A DNA stretch of 64,000 nucleotides from Brachypterus glaber (lineage: Eukaryota; Arthropoda; Insecta; Coleoptera; Kateretidae): NCBI GenBank assembly GCA_958510825.1, contig OY294049.1, positions 3,410,001 through 3,474,000 on the forward strand, written 5' to 3'. The position numbers and the translations under genes were made by a program. The notes beneath the pieces are model-generated. The model did not search any database. It had not been told where the DNA came from and worked only from the letters and a program-made list of their open reading frames with translations. Of this stretch, positions 30,025 through 40,959 are shown piece after piece. Numbering within the stretch: the first letter of the stretch is position 1; the number at the start of each line of letters is the position of its first letter.

Positions 30025-31157
30025 CAGGGTGTCTGAAAAAGCAGGTCAAATCTAACAAATTTAATATAGCCATAACTCATTTTTTTTAAATGGCACCCTA
30101 CATTTTTTTTAATTTGGTTAAATAGAGAATTAAATTTGCTTTAAAATAAGTATAGGATACCCTATACCTAACTTTAACCGTTTTTGTGCTATTTGCAAAT
30201 TATTGTGAAAAAGCCGTATTTCTGTTAAAATTTGTTATATTTTATAAAATAGGCCAGAAAAATTAATCGATTTTTATTTATTTACCTCAAAGATCATTAT
30301 ATTTACCTTAAAACTGGATTTTGATGCGCCCAGTAGTGTACATTTCTTCTGTTAAAAATACCCTGTTGAGAAAATTTAGCCTCGTCCGTCCAAATTATTC
30401 TTTTTAAAAAGTTTGGTTTTTCTTGAATATTTATCAAAAGATTTTCACAAAAGTCCACTCTATTTTGAAAATCATTAGGTTTTAAGGCCTGTATTTTTTG
30501 CTTTTTGTAATCGTGCATCTTGTGGTTTTTTAAAATTCTTTGGATGCTTGAATAGGAAATTCCCAAGTCGTAACTATCTGCAGGAATTGAGGCATGTGGA
30601 TATGCATAAAAGTAACCCAAAACATTGACTTCGTTATCTTCGTTGTTTGTAATTGGTTTCGTAAGAGATTTCACTGCATTTTCTTTTCCAAATTGCGAAA
30701 AATTTTTGTGTATTCTTCTAAATTTTTTACATGACATTCTTGGTAAATCAGGATATTTTGTATTAAAGTTTCTGCAGGTTATACTAATTATTTTATCATT
30801 TTCACCAAAAATAGAAAATAAATCCAAAATAACAGGGTAAGAATAAGCCTCTGCCATTATTTTACACTAATTTATCACGATAAGAACGATAACATTTAGG
30901 TTAAAAGAAATAAAAACACAATACAATTTTAAAAATTTACGTAATTGCAGAAATACTGCAAAATACTTCTTTTTCACATTAATTTGCAAATAGCTCGAAA
31001 ACGGTTAAAGTTAGGTATAGGGTATCCTATACTTATTTTAAAGAAAATTGAATTCTCTATTTAAACAAATAAAAAAAAATGTAGGGTGTCATTTAAAAAA
31101 AAAGAGTTATGGCTATTTTAATTTTGTTAAGTTTGACCTGCTTTTTCAGACACCCTG
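30025..31157 (-). mobile_element. Tc1/mariner-like element with ~230-bp TIRs, inserted at the dyad centre of the outer foldback
   Basis: CAGGGTGTCTGAAAAAGCAG (30025) pairs with its inverse at 31138-31157, with TA at 30023-30024 and 31158-31159. The arms continue through CCATAACTC and AAGTATAGGATACCCTATAC. The interior carries a truncated transposase frame on the minus strand. Confidence 0.8.
30303..30857 (-). CDS. Truncated Tc1/mariner-like transposase (N-terminal half)
   Basis: 184 codons from an ATG to a TAA. Residues 5-60 (YSYPVILDLFSIFGEND and on to F-R-R-I-H-K-N-F) match the N-terminal helix-turn-helix typical of insect transposases annotated as DUF4817. LGISYSSIQRILKNHKMHDY near 98-117 is a second helix-turn-helix. 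I-I-W-T-D-E-A-K-F near 154-162 holds the first catalytic aspartate of the DDE domain, followed by H-Y-W-A-H-Q-N-P. The second aspartate and the final acidic residue should come about 90-130 residues later but the frame ends 26 residues on, at the start of the inner arm, so it cannot be catalytic. AAGGTAAAT at the very end could be a former splice donor. It may still bind DNA. Confidence 0.8.
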   Translation of the reverse strand: MAEAYSYPVILDLFSIFGENDKIISITCRNFNTKYPDLPRMSCKKFRRIHKNFSQFGKENAVKSLTKPITNNEDNEVNVLGYFYAYPHASIPADSYDLGISYSSIQRILKNHKMHDYKKQKIQALKPNDFQNRVDFCENLLINIQEKPNFLKRIIWTDEAKFSQQGIFNRRNVHYWAHQNPVLR

Positions 31158-31683
31158 TATAAATTTTGGATTCCATTTTAGCTTAGAATGATTCGCTTAA
31201 CCATCATTGAGCAAAATACAAAACAACTTTTCTTCAATTTAAAAAATCAAGGAGAAATTATTGTTTTTAGGGGTGCTTGAATTTGCTTATTTTTCGCTAA
31301 AAACTTGAATAACTCAAAAACTACTGGAGATAGACATAACGTGTTATACATTAAAATAAAGCAAATTTTATGCAAATTTTAAAAATTAAAAAATATATGG
31401 GGTGTTCCATTTAAAAAATTAAAGTTGACTGCCACTTCCGGTACAACCGGAAGTGACACAAGCATGAAAACATTTTTAATCGATTGCCCATATTCAAAAA
31501 CCCCAAAGTGCAAATTAGCAGACTTTCAAAGTTATTGGTTCTCCATAAACGTTTAATAGGCCACTTCCGTGAATAACCCTGTATAATTGAGTGTCATACA
31601 CAATATACCTACTGCCTAAGGCCAGAGCACACTTGCAAAGTTTTTATAATTAGTATTCCTACATTTAACAGATAAACAATATG

Positions 31684-31970
31684 AATCAGTTAAACCGATA
31701 AGCTTCTCTGGCCAGGGGCTATCCCAGCCCTAAACAGCTGTTTAAGGCTAGCTCAGTCAAACTGATAAGCTCTTTTCGATAGGGGCCATCCCTGCCCTAA
31801 ACATATCAGTAAAAATGGTAAGAAGCTTTTTAGGGCATTTGTCCTAGCCCTAAACAGCTCAGTCAAATCAATAAGTTTTTTTGTGTAGGGGCTGTCCCTG
31901 CCCTAAATAGCTCAGTCAAAATAATAAGAAGCTTTTCAAGACAGGGTCAGTCCCTGCCTTTAGTCATTTT
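31684..31970 (+). repeat. Minisatellite of ~53-bp units, five copies
   Basis: Units begin CAGTCAAA...ATAAG (near 31688, 31755, 31806, 31860, 31913) and end CC(C/A)TGCCCTAAACAGCT. Copies differ by several substitutions and small indels. No coding frame runs through it. Confidence 0.8.
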
Positions 31971-32225
31971 ATTTAACTTGGCACTATTAATGTTTTTGAC
32001 CCACACATTAAATAAGTTTGCATCACTAGGAAAACGGTGACGTTTACTTAACTGATCCTTGCAAAACGGTACAATACACATTTTGTATTAGACATCACAA
32101 TAAAAGTTCGGTATAAAAGCACAATAAATTGCAAATCACGAGTAAAATTTCACGAGTAAAATTTCAATTGTTTTGACAGATATACTACCCCTCACCCCAC
32201 TCCCACTAAACAATTAAGTTCATAT

Positions 32226-32345
32226 ACAGCTGGCGCCATCGCTCAGTCGTACCTAGAAGCCAAAACACAGGTTCGGGTCCTGAATACTTTTCACGGTCAC
32301 GTATTTGACTTTCTCTTATAGTGTACTTTTTATATGCGTGTTGGC
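32226..32345 (+). repeat. Possible tRNA-like remnant next to a long-range inverted end
   Basis: TCGCTCAGTCG and GGTTCGGGTCC, 35 bases apart, loosely resemble boxes A and B. Just beyond, ATTTGACTTTCTCTTATAGT (32303) is the inverse of ACTATAAGAGAAAGTCAAAT (29092), pairing two sites 3.2 kb apart that bracket the foldback element and the minisatellite. Confidence 0.3.
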
Positions 32346-32908
32346 TAGTTTGAAAACTCCCAAAAAGTGTGCAAACGTGTGCTTTTAAATAAAAAATAAC
32401 ATAAAATTCGACTCTATTAACTTAATGATGCTTTTGTGAATCTCTGAACAATTAGGTATTTTGTTACTTTACAGTCATGCAGGAAAAACTGCTAATTTTC
32501 CTTTTATTTTTTATATCGAATCGTTCCCGGATAATAAAAATAAAAAAAATAACCTTCATGTTCGTTAATTCTATTCGGATGATGCGAAAACTACGTAGGT
32601 TAAAAATTTTGCCATATTGCATTATCCTAATTGTATTTTGCCGCCATAAAAAAAAGTCCGGCAATTGCAGTTCTCACTAATCCTCATAAAGTCATTAGCA
32701 AACTTTTTTAGATCATCTATTGTAGGGGAGAGTCGTCCAAAACGGGCACGTCTGGTGAAATGGGGTATAAGCTCACACGTTATGTGTGAGCTGACTACTC
32801 AGTGGTGCTATATGCGGCCGAATACAAATACAAAATGCTGCGCTCACTACTCGAGTCAAACTAGTTCAGAGATGGTGAAGAGCTATAGCAAAGAATTCGG
32901 CCCATATA

Positions 32909-33640
32909 CAGGGTGATCCATAACTGGCATGCCAAAATTTAAGAGGTGATTCTAGATCCAAAAATATAAAAAAAGTTCCTATAAAGGTTGGTCCGGAAAT
33001 GAGCCCTAAGGGATCTAGGGCCCTTTAAAATTGTAATAAAAATAAGGTTTTTAATTAATAACTCGGGTACCGTTTAAGCTAGAGCGGCGAGCTTTTGCAT
33101 GTATACTAGTATTAATAAGGGCAATAAGTTTATGTTAATTAATTTTTTTAATTTATCCAGAGGCGTGCCCAGACGGACAAAATATATGAGGCTTAAAACA
33201 TTTTTGCCCCAAACTTTTCTATGTGTATGTTTTTTGGATTTGTTGTAAAAAATATAGATTTCTAGAGTAAAAATACATATAAAATATCATATAGTGTAAC
33301 ACTGTAGGAGCAACCGTTATCAAAAAAAAATGCAATTAAGAGGAAGTAACATTTTGTGCCACCACAAACGTTACTTTTTAAAAGGCTATTACTCCTTTAA
33401 TATTAAATTTAGGTGTTTTGGTGTATAATACTTTTTTGCTCAGTTTTAAATGAAAAATCACCCTGCAGCATTAAAATTTTATTGGTGCTTTTTTTTGTTC
33501 CCCATTCAATACGTCATCTTCGAAGGGCCGTAGCTCCCTTAGGGCTCATTTCCGGACCAACCTTTATAGAAACTTTTTTTCATATTTTTGGATGTAGAAT
33601 CACCTCTTAAATTTCGGTACGCGAGTTCTGGAACAGGCTG
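32909..33640. mobile_element. Palindromic TA MITE, AGGTGATTCTAGA subfamily, complete
   Basis: CAGGGTGATCC at the left and GGAACAGGCTG at the right, each bordered by TA. The inner arms share AAATTTAAGAGGTGATTCTA and TTGGTCCGGAAATGAGCCCT with inverses at 33540-33615. The partial copy 23490-23937 belongs to the same family. Confidence 0.75.
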
Positions 33641-33913
33641 TAGCATATAGTAGCACCAGCGAACTAATATTTCTTCTCTCTAAAATATGCATACCATTGC
33701 CCCTTCAAAGTGCAGTGAAAATAAAGTTTTCGTGCCAAAAATGTGCTTAAAAAAATGTTTTCTGAAAAAAAAATGATATTATGGAGGGCGAAAGATGTTT
33801 GGAAATATACGTGAAATACAAAATGTCAAAATTCGAATAATTTATTTTTTTCAAAATCAAGAGTCCCTAGCACAAGCCGAAAGCTTATTTGGGCATCTCC
33901 ATGCTTATGTAAT

Positions 33914-35170
33914 TAGTGTTGCCGCCTAAAGCGATAGTTATTGCCAATAAATAAATAATAAATAAATTATCGTCTCGCACAAACGATAACGAGAGGCCTC
34001 TCGTTATCGCCTACCTCTCGCTATAACGATACTTATCGTTCCAGCGTAAAAGTTGAATATTTCAGCCATCTAATATTAGTTAAAGAAATTTGACACAAAC
34101 GTCATTATTTAATTTTTGAATTTAATAATGCAAATATATTCTTTAATAGGCATTATGCATCATACATTAGCACATAATAAAAGACTTTTATCTTTCAAAA
34201 TCGTATCCAAGGCAGGAACCTCTTCAACATTGTCCTATTTTTATAGCAGATACAAAAACATGAACTCCTGGCAGATGCACTAAGTACCTTACTAGGACTA
34301 TAGTAAGTATTTGACTAATAAGAGGGGTAATTTAAAAGAAGGCAAAAATTTCAGATCTGGTGTTTGTAGGATTTGAGTGCTAAACATCAATTTTAACAGT
34401 GTTTATATATTTTGAAAAAATAATATAAAATTACATCTGCATCCCAAATTTTAAATCTCTAACTCAAAGCTTTCTTAAGTCTTAAGACAGACCGACAAAC
34501 ATATTTTTTTGATTATTTTGATTTTTCTGGACCTTTCGGGAAAACATAAGATGATTTAGGCAAAAAAAAATGTTTAATTTGTTTTCTATGACAATACTTT
34601 CTTTATGAGAAAGTAAACATGGAAAAGCAAAATATATAAACAATGTTAAAATTGATGTTTAGCACTCAAATCCTACAAACACCAGATCTGGAATTTTTGC
34701 CTTCTTTTAAATTACCCCTCGTATTAGTCAAATACTACCGTACTTACTATAGTCCTAGTTAGGTCTTAGTGCATCTGCCAGGAGTTCATATTTTTGTATC
34801 TGCTATAAAAATAGGACAATGTTAAAGCGGTTCCTGCCTGCGATATGATTTTAAAAGATAAAAGCCTTCTATAATGTGGTAATGTATGATGCATAATGCC
34901 TATTAAAGAATATATTTGCATTTTAAAAATCATTAAATTCAAAAATTAAATAATGACGTTTGTGTCAAATATTTTTATCTGATTTTAGGTGGCTTCAACA
35001 TTCGACTGTCTCTGACTGTACGATAGTTATCGCTCTCGTGTCGGTCTCGTTACGGGCGAGAGGCCTCTCGTTATCTTTACAACGATACGATATTTTTTTA
35101 CCTCTCGCTATCGTTCTGTCCAACGATAACGAGACGATAGCGAGACGATAGGCCTTAGGCGGCAACACTA
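33914..35170. mobile_element. hAT MITE with verified 8-bp target duplication
   Basis: TAGTGTTGCCGCCTAA and its inverse TTAGGCGGCAACACTA end a 1257-bp insert flanked on both sides by TATGTAAT (33906-33913 and 35171-35178). Eight-base duplications with such ends are diagnostic of the hAT superfamily. Arms of about 500 bp are inverse to each other. The subterminal 120 bp on each side are packed with CGATAACGAGAGG-type motifs. No transposase. Confidence 0.9.
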
Positions 35171-35622
35171 TATGTAATAATGCAGAAATAAGCTATACTA
35201 TACTATACTATTATATTGCATGTTTTTGGGGCGATGAATCTGCATCTTTGGTCAAAAATAATAAATTCAAAATTTCGGCTTCAAAATGGCTACCAAAAAT
35301 TTTGAAAGTTAACGAATCAGGCTGGAAATGCTTACTCGGGGCTTTTTGGGGTTGCTGAATCCGAATCTTTTGTCAAAATTGAAACAAATTAGATAGATAA
35401 TGCGAGAAGTTTATATTGTTGTCTCTGTTAGAACAAAGATGTGCGCGTAATACAGACGAATGATGTTGCCGAAGTTTTTGTCAGTTTTTACTAATAAAAT
35501 GCCTATTCTAGAGAGAAGAGTTATTAGTTCATTAAGCAGCACTGGCCAATGTATGAGGCTCACAGTATGGGCTTACGTCCCCGATTGACCAGACGTTCCC
35601 GTTTTGGACGACTTCTCTTTAC

Positions 35623-36600
35623 TGAATTTTCCGTTATTTTACAAGCATTATGTTTCTGGTTTTAGCAGTTTCTACTTTATGGTACCTACTCATAGACCCA
35701 CAAGGTCCTCATAGGCCCGGAATTCGTTTAGGGGGGTCATGAAATGGCCCGCAAAAGAAATAATTTTAAACTTCTCTAAAATATAAAAAAATGATCTTAG
35801 CTATTTTTTTTTTGTAATCTGTGAAAAAACAACAACCTTTTTATGTACTTTTTATCGTCGCGTTACCTTATTAACCTCACATCTCCAAAAATTCGATTTT
35901 CCGTTTTTTGCACTAATCAATTCTGAAATTTGAAACATATCATAATTTTTTGAGATTAGCAACGAAATGAGATCTGACCAAGTCAAACCAACCCCAGATT
36001 CGTATTTAGCGACCCCAAAAATGAAATGAAATGTTTAGCTCGTATGTGGAAACACTCTTTTTTTGTGTGCCTGTCTAATTATCTATCTATCTTTACAACA
36101 TGTTAAGAAATAGTTTTTGCCATCCTGTTTTTGTTAAAGTGTCGATTTTATAATCCTAAAAAATAGGTTTGCAAACATAGTCGTTTTAGACTATTTTTCG
36201 ATAATAATATAAAATTTTTAGTTCAATTTCGAAGCTAAAGCTTTTCCTATTTGCTCCAATCTTATCATAGGATATAATATGTAAGAAACAGGATAAAACT
36301 ACAATATACTACATTATTAAATTATACTTTCCAGAATCGTACACTATCTAGGACAGGAATATAAGCTGGAATAAAGGGAATAAGCAAAGCTATTTTATTT
36401 CTTGCATCGTATTTTAGTCGCCATATGGCTTTAAACTGTAACAATCTTATAAATAGGTTTTAAGCTGTAAGAAATTTACAATTGGATGGATAATAGCAAA
36501 AACTGGGAATCGAATTTGTCATTTTACATCGAGAAAAGTATATTTGTTGCTAATATTAATTGAATTATCACAATTAAAAATTATACAAAAATAAGGGACA
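35623..36600. other. No gene recognised
   Basis: Mixed A/T-rich sequence. I see no paired ends, exon or RNA gene. Confidence 0.3.
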
Positions 36601-36604
36601 AAAA

Positions 36605-36972
36605 AAAATAATTTATCCAATACATACAGATAATAAGACAATTACCAGCTTTATTTTAAATAGATAAACTCAATAATAACAAGTGACAGTTAAGTGGGTA
36701 AAATAAATAATTATCCACTCAATAAAGTAAAATATCGGTTTACCCATGAGTGCCATACAAGGTTTTATCCAATAAATAGCTTAGGAATTCATATTTTTAT
36801 TAAAAATTTTAATGACATTTACAAGAAAATAATTTGACAAGTGACAGTTGAGTGGGTAAAATAAATAATTATCTACTCAATAAATTAAAAGCCACGCGGG
36901 GGTTATTATTGAGTTTATCTATTTAAAATAAAGCTGGTAATTGTCTTATTATCTGTATGCATTGGATAAATA
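36605..36972. mobile_element. MITE with ~68-bp near-perfect TIRs and internal direct repeat
   Basis: TTATCCAATACATACAGATA (36607) pairs with TATCTGTATGCATTGGATAA (36951-36970), continuing through CCAGCTTTATTTTAAATAG. Inside, AAGTGACAGTTAAGTGGG and TAAAATAAATAATTATC occur twice in direct order (36680 and 36840). Confidence 0.75.
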
Positions 36973-39180
36973 ACTATTATCGTTATATTTTAACCTAATT
37001 AACTGAAAAGACAGTTTATTTTTTATTTTTGCTGTCCAGTATTATAATTCTTTTGCACTAACCCTTTCAGCATATCGCCAATTTTCCTACTTGTTTCTAA
37101 GTAAAAGATTATAACAAAAAGGGTTATAATTGGTTTAGTTTCGGGTTTCTGATGCCCTAATGTACAAATTTGCTCAGTTGTACAAACATATTAATAAACT
37201 TTTACTAATTAGCACCCCAACTGTTAGCTCCTTTATAACGGGAAGTTACCATGGGTAACTAACTTTTGCTCTCTATTGTTATACTTCTCGTAGCCTTACA
37301 GCGGAGGAGTATTATACGTTTACTTTAGACCCGAAAAAAAAGTGAGTTATATACAATTCCTAAACTTTTAAAAATGTACGTTGGTCTTGTAATCACGAAA
37401 GAAGAGCCACACCTGACATCAACCCCCTCCGATTTAGCTGATTTTTTATGGGCATGTTACTCACCTAGAGAGTAGTCAAAACCCAAAATATTGGGTCCCG
37501 CAAAAATTTTTTGGCTAAACTGTAGCCATTTTTCTTTTTTTTTTCACATTTTTTACTTGAATTTGAGTATTTTTGATTACGCAGAGGTTTCTTGTACTAA
37601 ATGGCTGAAATTTAAAGTCGAAAAAATACTATTTTTATCGAAAATTTAGTAAAAACTTCTAATTTACTTCGGTTCAGAGATGCAAATTTAAGGGTGCTCA
37701 GAAAAAAATTGTAGATATATATCCATGGAAACTACGTGCCAAATTTCAGGTAAATTGAAAATGCCTACGAGGTCGCGCAAAAGCGTTTTATATCTCAAAA
37801 TAGCTTTTTTTATTTTTCACCGCTACGTTTTTGCTTATTACATCCCATTCATAGAAACTATAAGTAAATAAATTTTAAAATCATAGACACTTAAGAAAAT
37901 CGATGCCAAATTTCAATAGATATCTATAACATGTGCTATGAAGGTGATATATGTCTTAAAAATATATTTTCACTTTTTTTACCTTCGAGTTCTAATCTAC
38001 AACATATAATTGATAAAAAATATATAATGCTTATTTTAAAATAGTAGCTGAGTACCAAACCAAAAACTGTGCCAATTTTCAACTAATGTGAATTTTTATA
38101 ACAGGTGCTATAAAGGTGCTTTTGGGACTTTTTTGGTCAATTTAAAAAAGTCCAAACCAACTATCGTCTAAAAAAAGATTTATCTCTGGCAAAAGAAATT
38201 GAAACCCCCCCTTGGTACGCCCCTGATAAAATTACATATCCATAGATTTTCTTGTATTTGAAAGCATTGTATTTTTGTATTGTTGAAAAAATAGATATAG
38301 TAGAGATATGTTTAAGGGTAGAAATACAAAAAACGTTTACAAATAGACAAGATTATTATTTGGTTGGATGCAGTTGAAGTCGTGTTTTGCTAGAGAGCGA
38401 TAAAAAAGATCGGTTAAAAAGCAACGGAAAGCGCGGTAGTTGGGTTTTTATTTCAGTTAACCACGAAGACCTACTTTACAATGTCCATTAAAAGAGATAG
38501 ACTATATATTAAGTTGAAACATTGCCATAGAAAACCTAGATTTCTAGAGCCTTAAATATACAGTGTGAATAAATATCTCGCGCCGGTAGGTAAGGGGCGT
38601 GCGCACTTAATTTAACTATATTTTTAGCCAAAACCAAATCTATGAGTAAATTGAAATTAAAATAATTTGCTTATAAAGGGTGTTTTATGAAATAATTTCG
38701 TACCACCCTGGGGGCAGAGCTCCCACTAGATTTTTTCTGGTTACGGCCCTGGGTTATGTTTACATACGTACGTTTACATGCATATGTACAAGAATTCTAA
38801 ACTGTGCATTATTATTTTTAACTAGGAAAAGGCGAGTTTAAATTTTTGAATTTAGTTTTCCATTAAAATACACGCTTGTACTGCAAAAATATTAATTACT
38901 TTGCTAAGTAAACCTGGAATATTATAATTAAAATACTTACTTTGATGTTGCCATTTTCAGATAATACAATATGCTTTTGCTATGTATAGTAATACCACTA
39001 GCGCTTGTAGGACTAAAATTTGAGATGCATATGCGAAAAGGATTTCAGGAAAATCGGATAAAGTAAATAGCCATTAGCGTTAACATAAATTAAGTCAACC
39101 TTTTAACTATAGATTTAATTAGTTTACAACTATAATGGATTTCCAAACTGCTTCAGCTACACCAGAAATAATACACTGCC
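36973..39180. other. No gene recognised; one orphan element end
   Basis: An isolated element end lies at 38700-38757 (minus strand: CCCAGGGCCGTAACCAGAA). It matches 52404-52460 (CAGTGCCGTAACCAGAAAAA, CCCCAGGGT), so both are solitary copies of one family. The rest shows decayed repeat-like sequence only. Confidence 0.4.
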
Positions 39181-39199
39181 CAGTAGAAAAGCTTTCCCA

Positions 39200-39845
39200 T
39201 TTTTCACCTCCGCGCGTGAAATAGTTTTTTTATTATCAGATTCACTTTCAGGAACCTTCAAAACCCCAATATACCAATTTCCAAGGAAACTACCTCCGCC
39301 GCGGCGGCAGTTTTAGCGACCTCAAAAACCCCAATATATCAATTTTCAAAAAAGCTATCCCTCGCCCGTCAGGGGGTGGAGTTAGATTTTTTTTATTATG
39401 AGATTTCCTTTCAGCAACCTCAAAAACCCCAATATGACATTTTTCACGAAAATTACCCCTGCCCATCAGGGGGTGAAGTTAGATTTTTTAGATTTAGATT
39501 ATCATATTCACTTTCAGCAACCTCAAAAACCCTAATATCCCAATTGGGGCGCACCGCTCAGGGGGTACATTTAGAAAAATTATATTATTATTTAAAATTC
39601 AGTTTAAACGACCTCACAAACCTAAATATAACAATTTTCAAAAAAAACTACCCCTGCCCCTCAGGGGGTGGAGTTATACTTTTTTATTACCAGATTCACT
39701 TTCAGCAACCTCAAAAACCCCAATATGCCATTTTTCACGAAAACTACCCCCCGCCCATCAGGGGGAGAAGTTAGAATTTTTTTATTATCATATTTACTTT
39801 CAAAAACCTCAAAAAACCCCAATATTCTAATTTTTACTTTTTTGT
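39200..39845 (+). repeat. Tandem ~105-bp repeats with CCTCAAAAACCCCAATAT
   Basis: About six units, each with CACTTTCAGCAACCTC, AAAAACCCCAATAT, TTTTCACGAAAACTACCCC and CCCATCAGGGGGTGAAGTTA. The repeat creates an open frame of 132 codons (39376-39774) with repeating QQPQKPQY and NYPCPSGG; this arises from the repeat and has no sign of being a gene. Inverse copies are at 21170-21345 and 57300-57570. Confidence 0.75.
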
Positions 39846-39895
39846 TTATTTTTTTTAAGTATTTGGGAAATGCAATATGCCATTTTCTGTGAATA

Positions 39896-39987
39896 CTATA
39901 TCGATGGTCTAGCGCACAAAGGTGCTAAGTACATAAGGTTTCCCTATATATTTAGCACCTTTGTACGCTAGACCATAGATATAATAG
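39896..39987. mobile_element. Hairpin inserted in the left arm of the large inverted repeat
   Basis: ATGGTCTAGCGCACAAAGGT and TGCTAA fold on TTAGCACCTTTGTACGCTAG and ACCAT. The matching place in the right arm (near 45040) lacks this hairpin, which marks it as a later insertion. Confidence 0.6.
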
Positions 39988-40959
39988 AATGCGTAGCATT
40001 ACATATCTTCACGGCTTGTTTTAGATGTACTGTAAAAAATACTTTAATTCGATAAAGGGAAAAACTTTTACTTTTTAAGTTGTTTTAAATTAAATTTTTC
40101 AAATAACTTTGATAATAAATTAATGGATTTTAAAAATAAATTTAAAATTATACTCACTGGAGTTTATCCAGCTAATCCCAGATGTCAGGCTAAAGAACTT
40201 TATAAATATGATTAATCGGATATCTATTTTAGTCAATGGGCTATTGAGAATTTTTTTTAAGATTTATTACTTAAGATTCTGAAAATAACTTATATCGTCC
40301 ATGATACTGCAATACCGCTTAACGTCCAACTGCAAAACCGCGTAATGTCTAACTGTAAAACCGCGTAATGTTTAAAAACAAAATTTAACAGGAGATAAAA
40401 GAAAATAAGTAATTTAGCTATTGTTGGATACATCAGGATGTTTGTATGATATGCATCTTAGTTTTATAGGTTTATTTTAAGCAACGATTTATTTTAATTA
40501 AACCCATAGGTAGTTTGTTTACGTAGTACCAAACCCCTTTTCTTTTGAACTCCTGTTTTAGAGATAAACAGAGCCGCCGAGCTGTCCACAGCAGTGATAT
40601 GTCTGAAAACATTATGCAGTTCGCTTTTAAGGCGTCTTTCTACCTTCAAATTTTAACAATATTTTGTTTTTAAACATTTTTGTTTATATAGAAAGAAAAA
40701 AGATATTTGAAATTTTGTAGGTGTTTATTTATATATAAAGAATACATTTTTTTTAGATTTTTAAAGTGCCATTTTTTTGCCATAATTTTTTTGAAAAAAA
40801 AAACATCAAAAAACTGTGGTCGCCATGATTCCGGCCTTTTGGATCTACTGAAAAAAAACTGATATTATTCAGTATTGAAGTCGCTATAACCCTATCTAGA
40901 AAAAACAAATTTGGCCAAAAAATAACAAAATGGTGGACGTTTTTCAAAAAAATTTAAAT

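Larger units (their letters stand above)
29601..31581. mobile_element. Long-armed foldback element (outer), TA-flanked
   Basis: CAGGGTTATTCACGGAAGTG (29601) pairs with CACTTCCGTGAATAACCCTG (31581), and TA borders both ends. The outer arms (29601-30024 and 31158-31581, about 420 bp) are near-exact inverses, including the CACTTCCGGTTGTACCGGAA block. Without the inner element they would meet with essentially no loop. Confidence 0.8.
32722..35622. mobile_element. 2.9-kb element with ~40-bp ends, host of two nested MITEs
   Basis: GTAGGGGAGAGTCGTCCAAA (32722) and, inverted at the right, GTAAAGAGAAGTCGTCCAAA bound the region, with AACGGG-ACGTCTGGT continuing in both. The two nested elements 32909-33640 and 33914-35170 account for most of its length. 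The remainder shows no readable transposase. Confidence 0.65.

Noticed and set aside
31684..31970. CRISPR-like array (repeat plus spacer)
   Set aside because: The 53-bp units are contiguous and diverged, with no unique spacers, and the DNA is eukaryotic.
29092..32322. A single 3.2-kb transposon defined by the ACTATAAGAGAAAGTCAAAT inverse pair
   Set aside because: Only about 38 bp pair, no target duplication was found, and the contents are clearly assignable to other elements; kept only as a low-confidence note.
39376..39774. 132-codon open frame with repeated QQPQKPQY and NYPCPSGG
   Set aside because: It is a translation of the ~105-bp tandem repeat, whose indels shift phase between units; overlapping frames are equally open and no start or splice context supports a gene.
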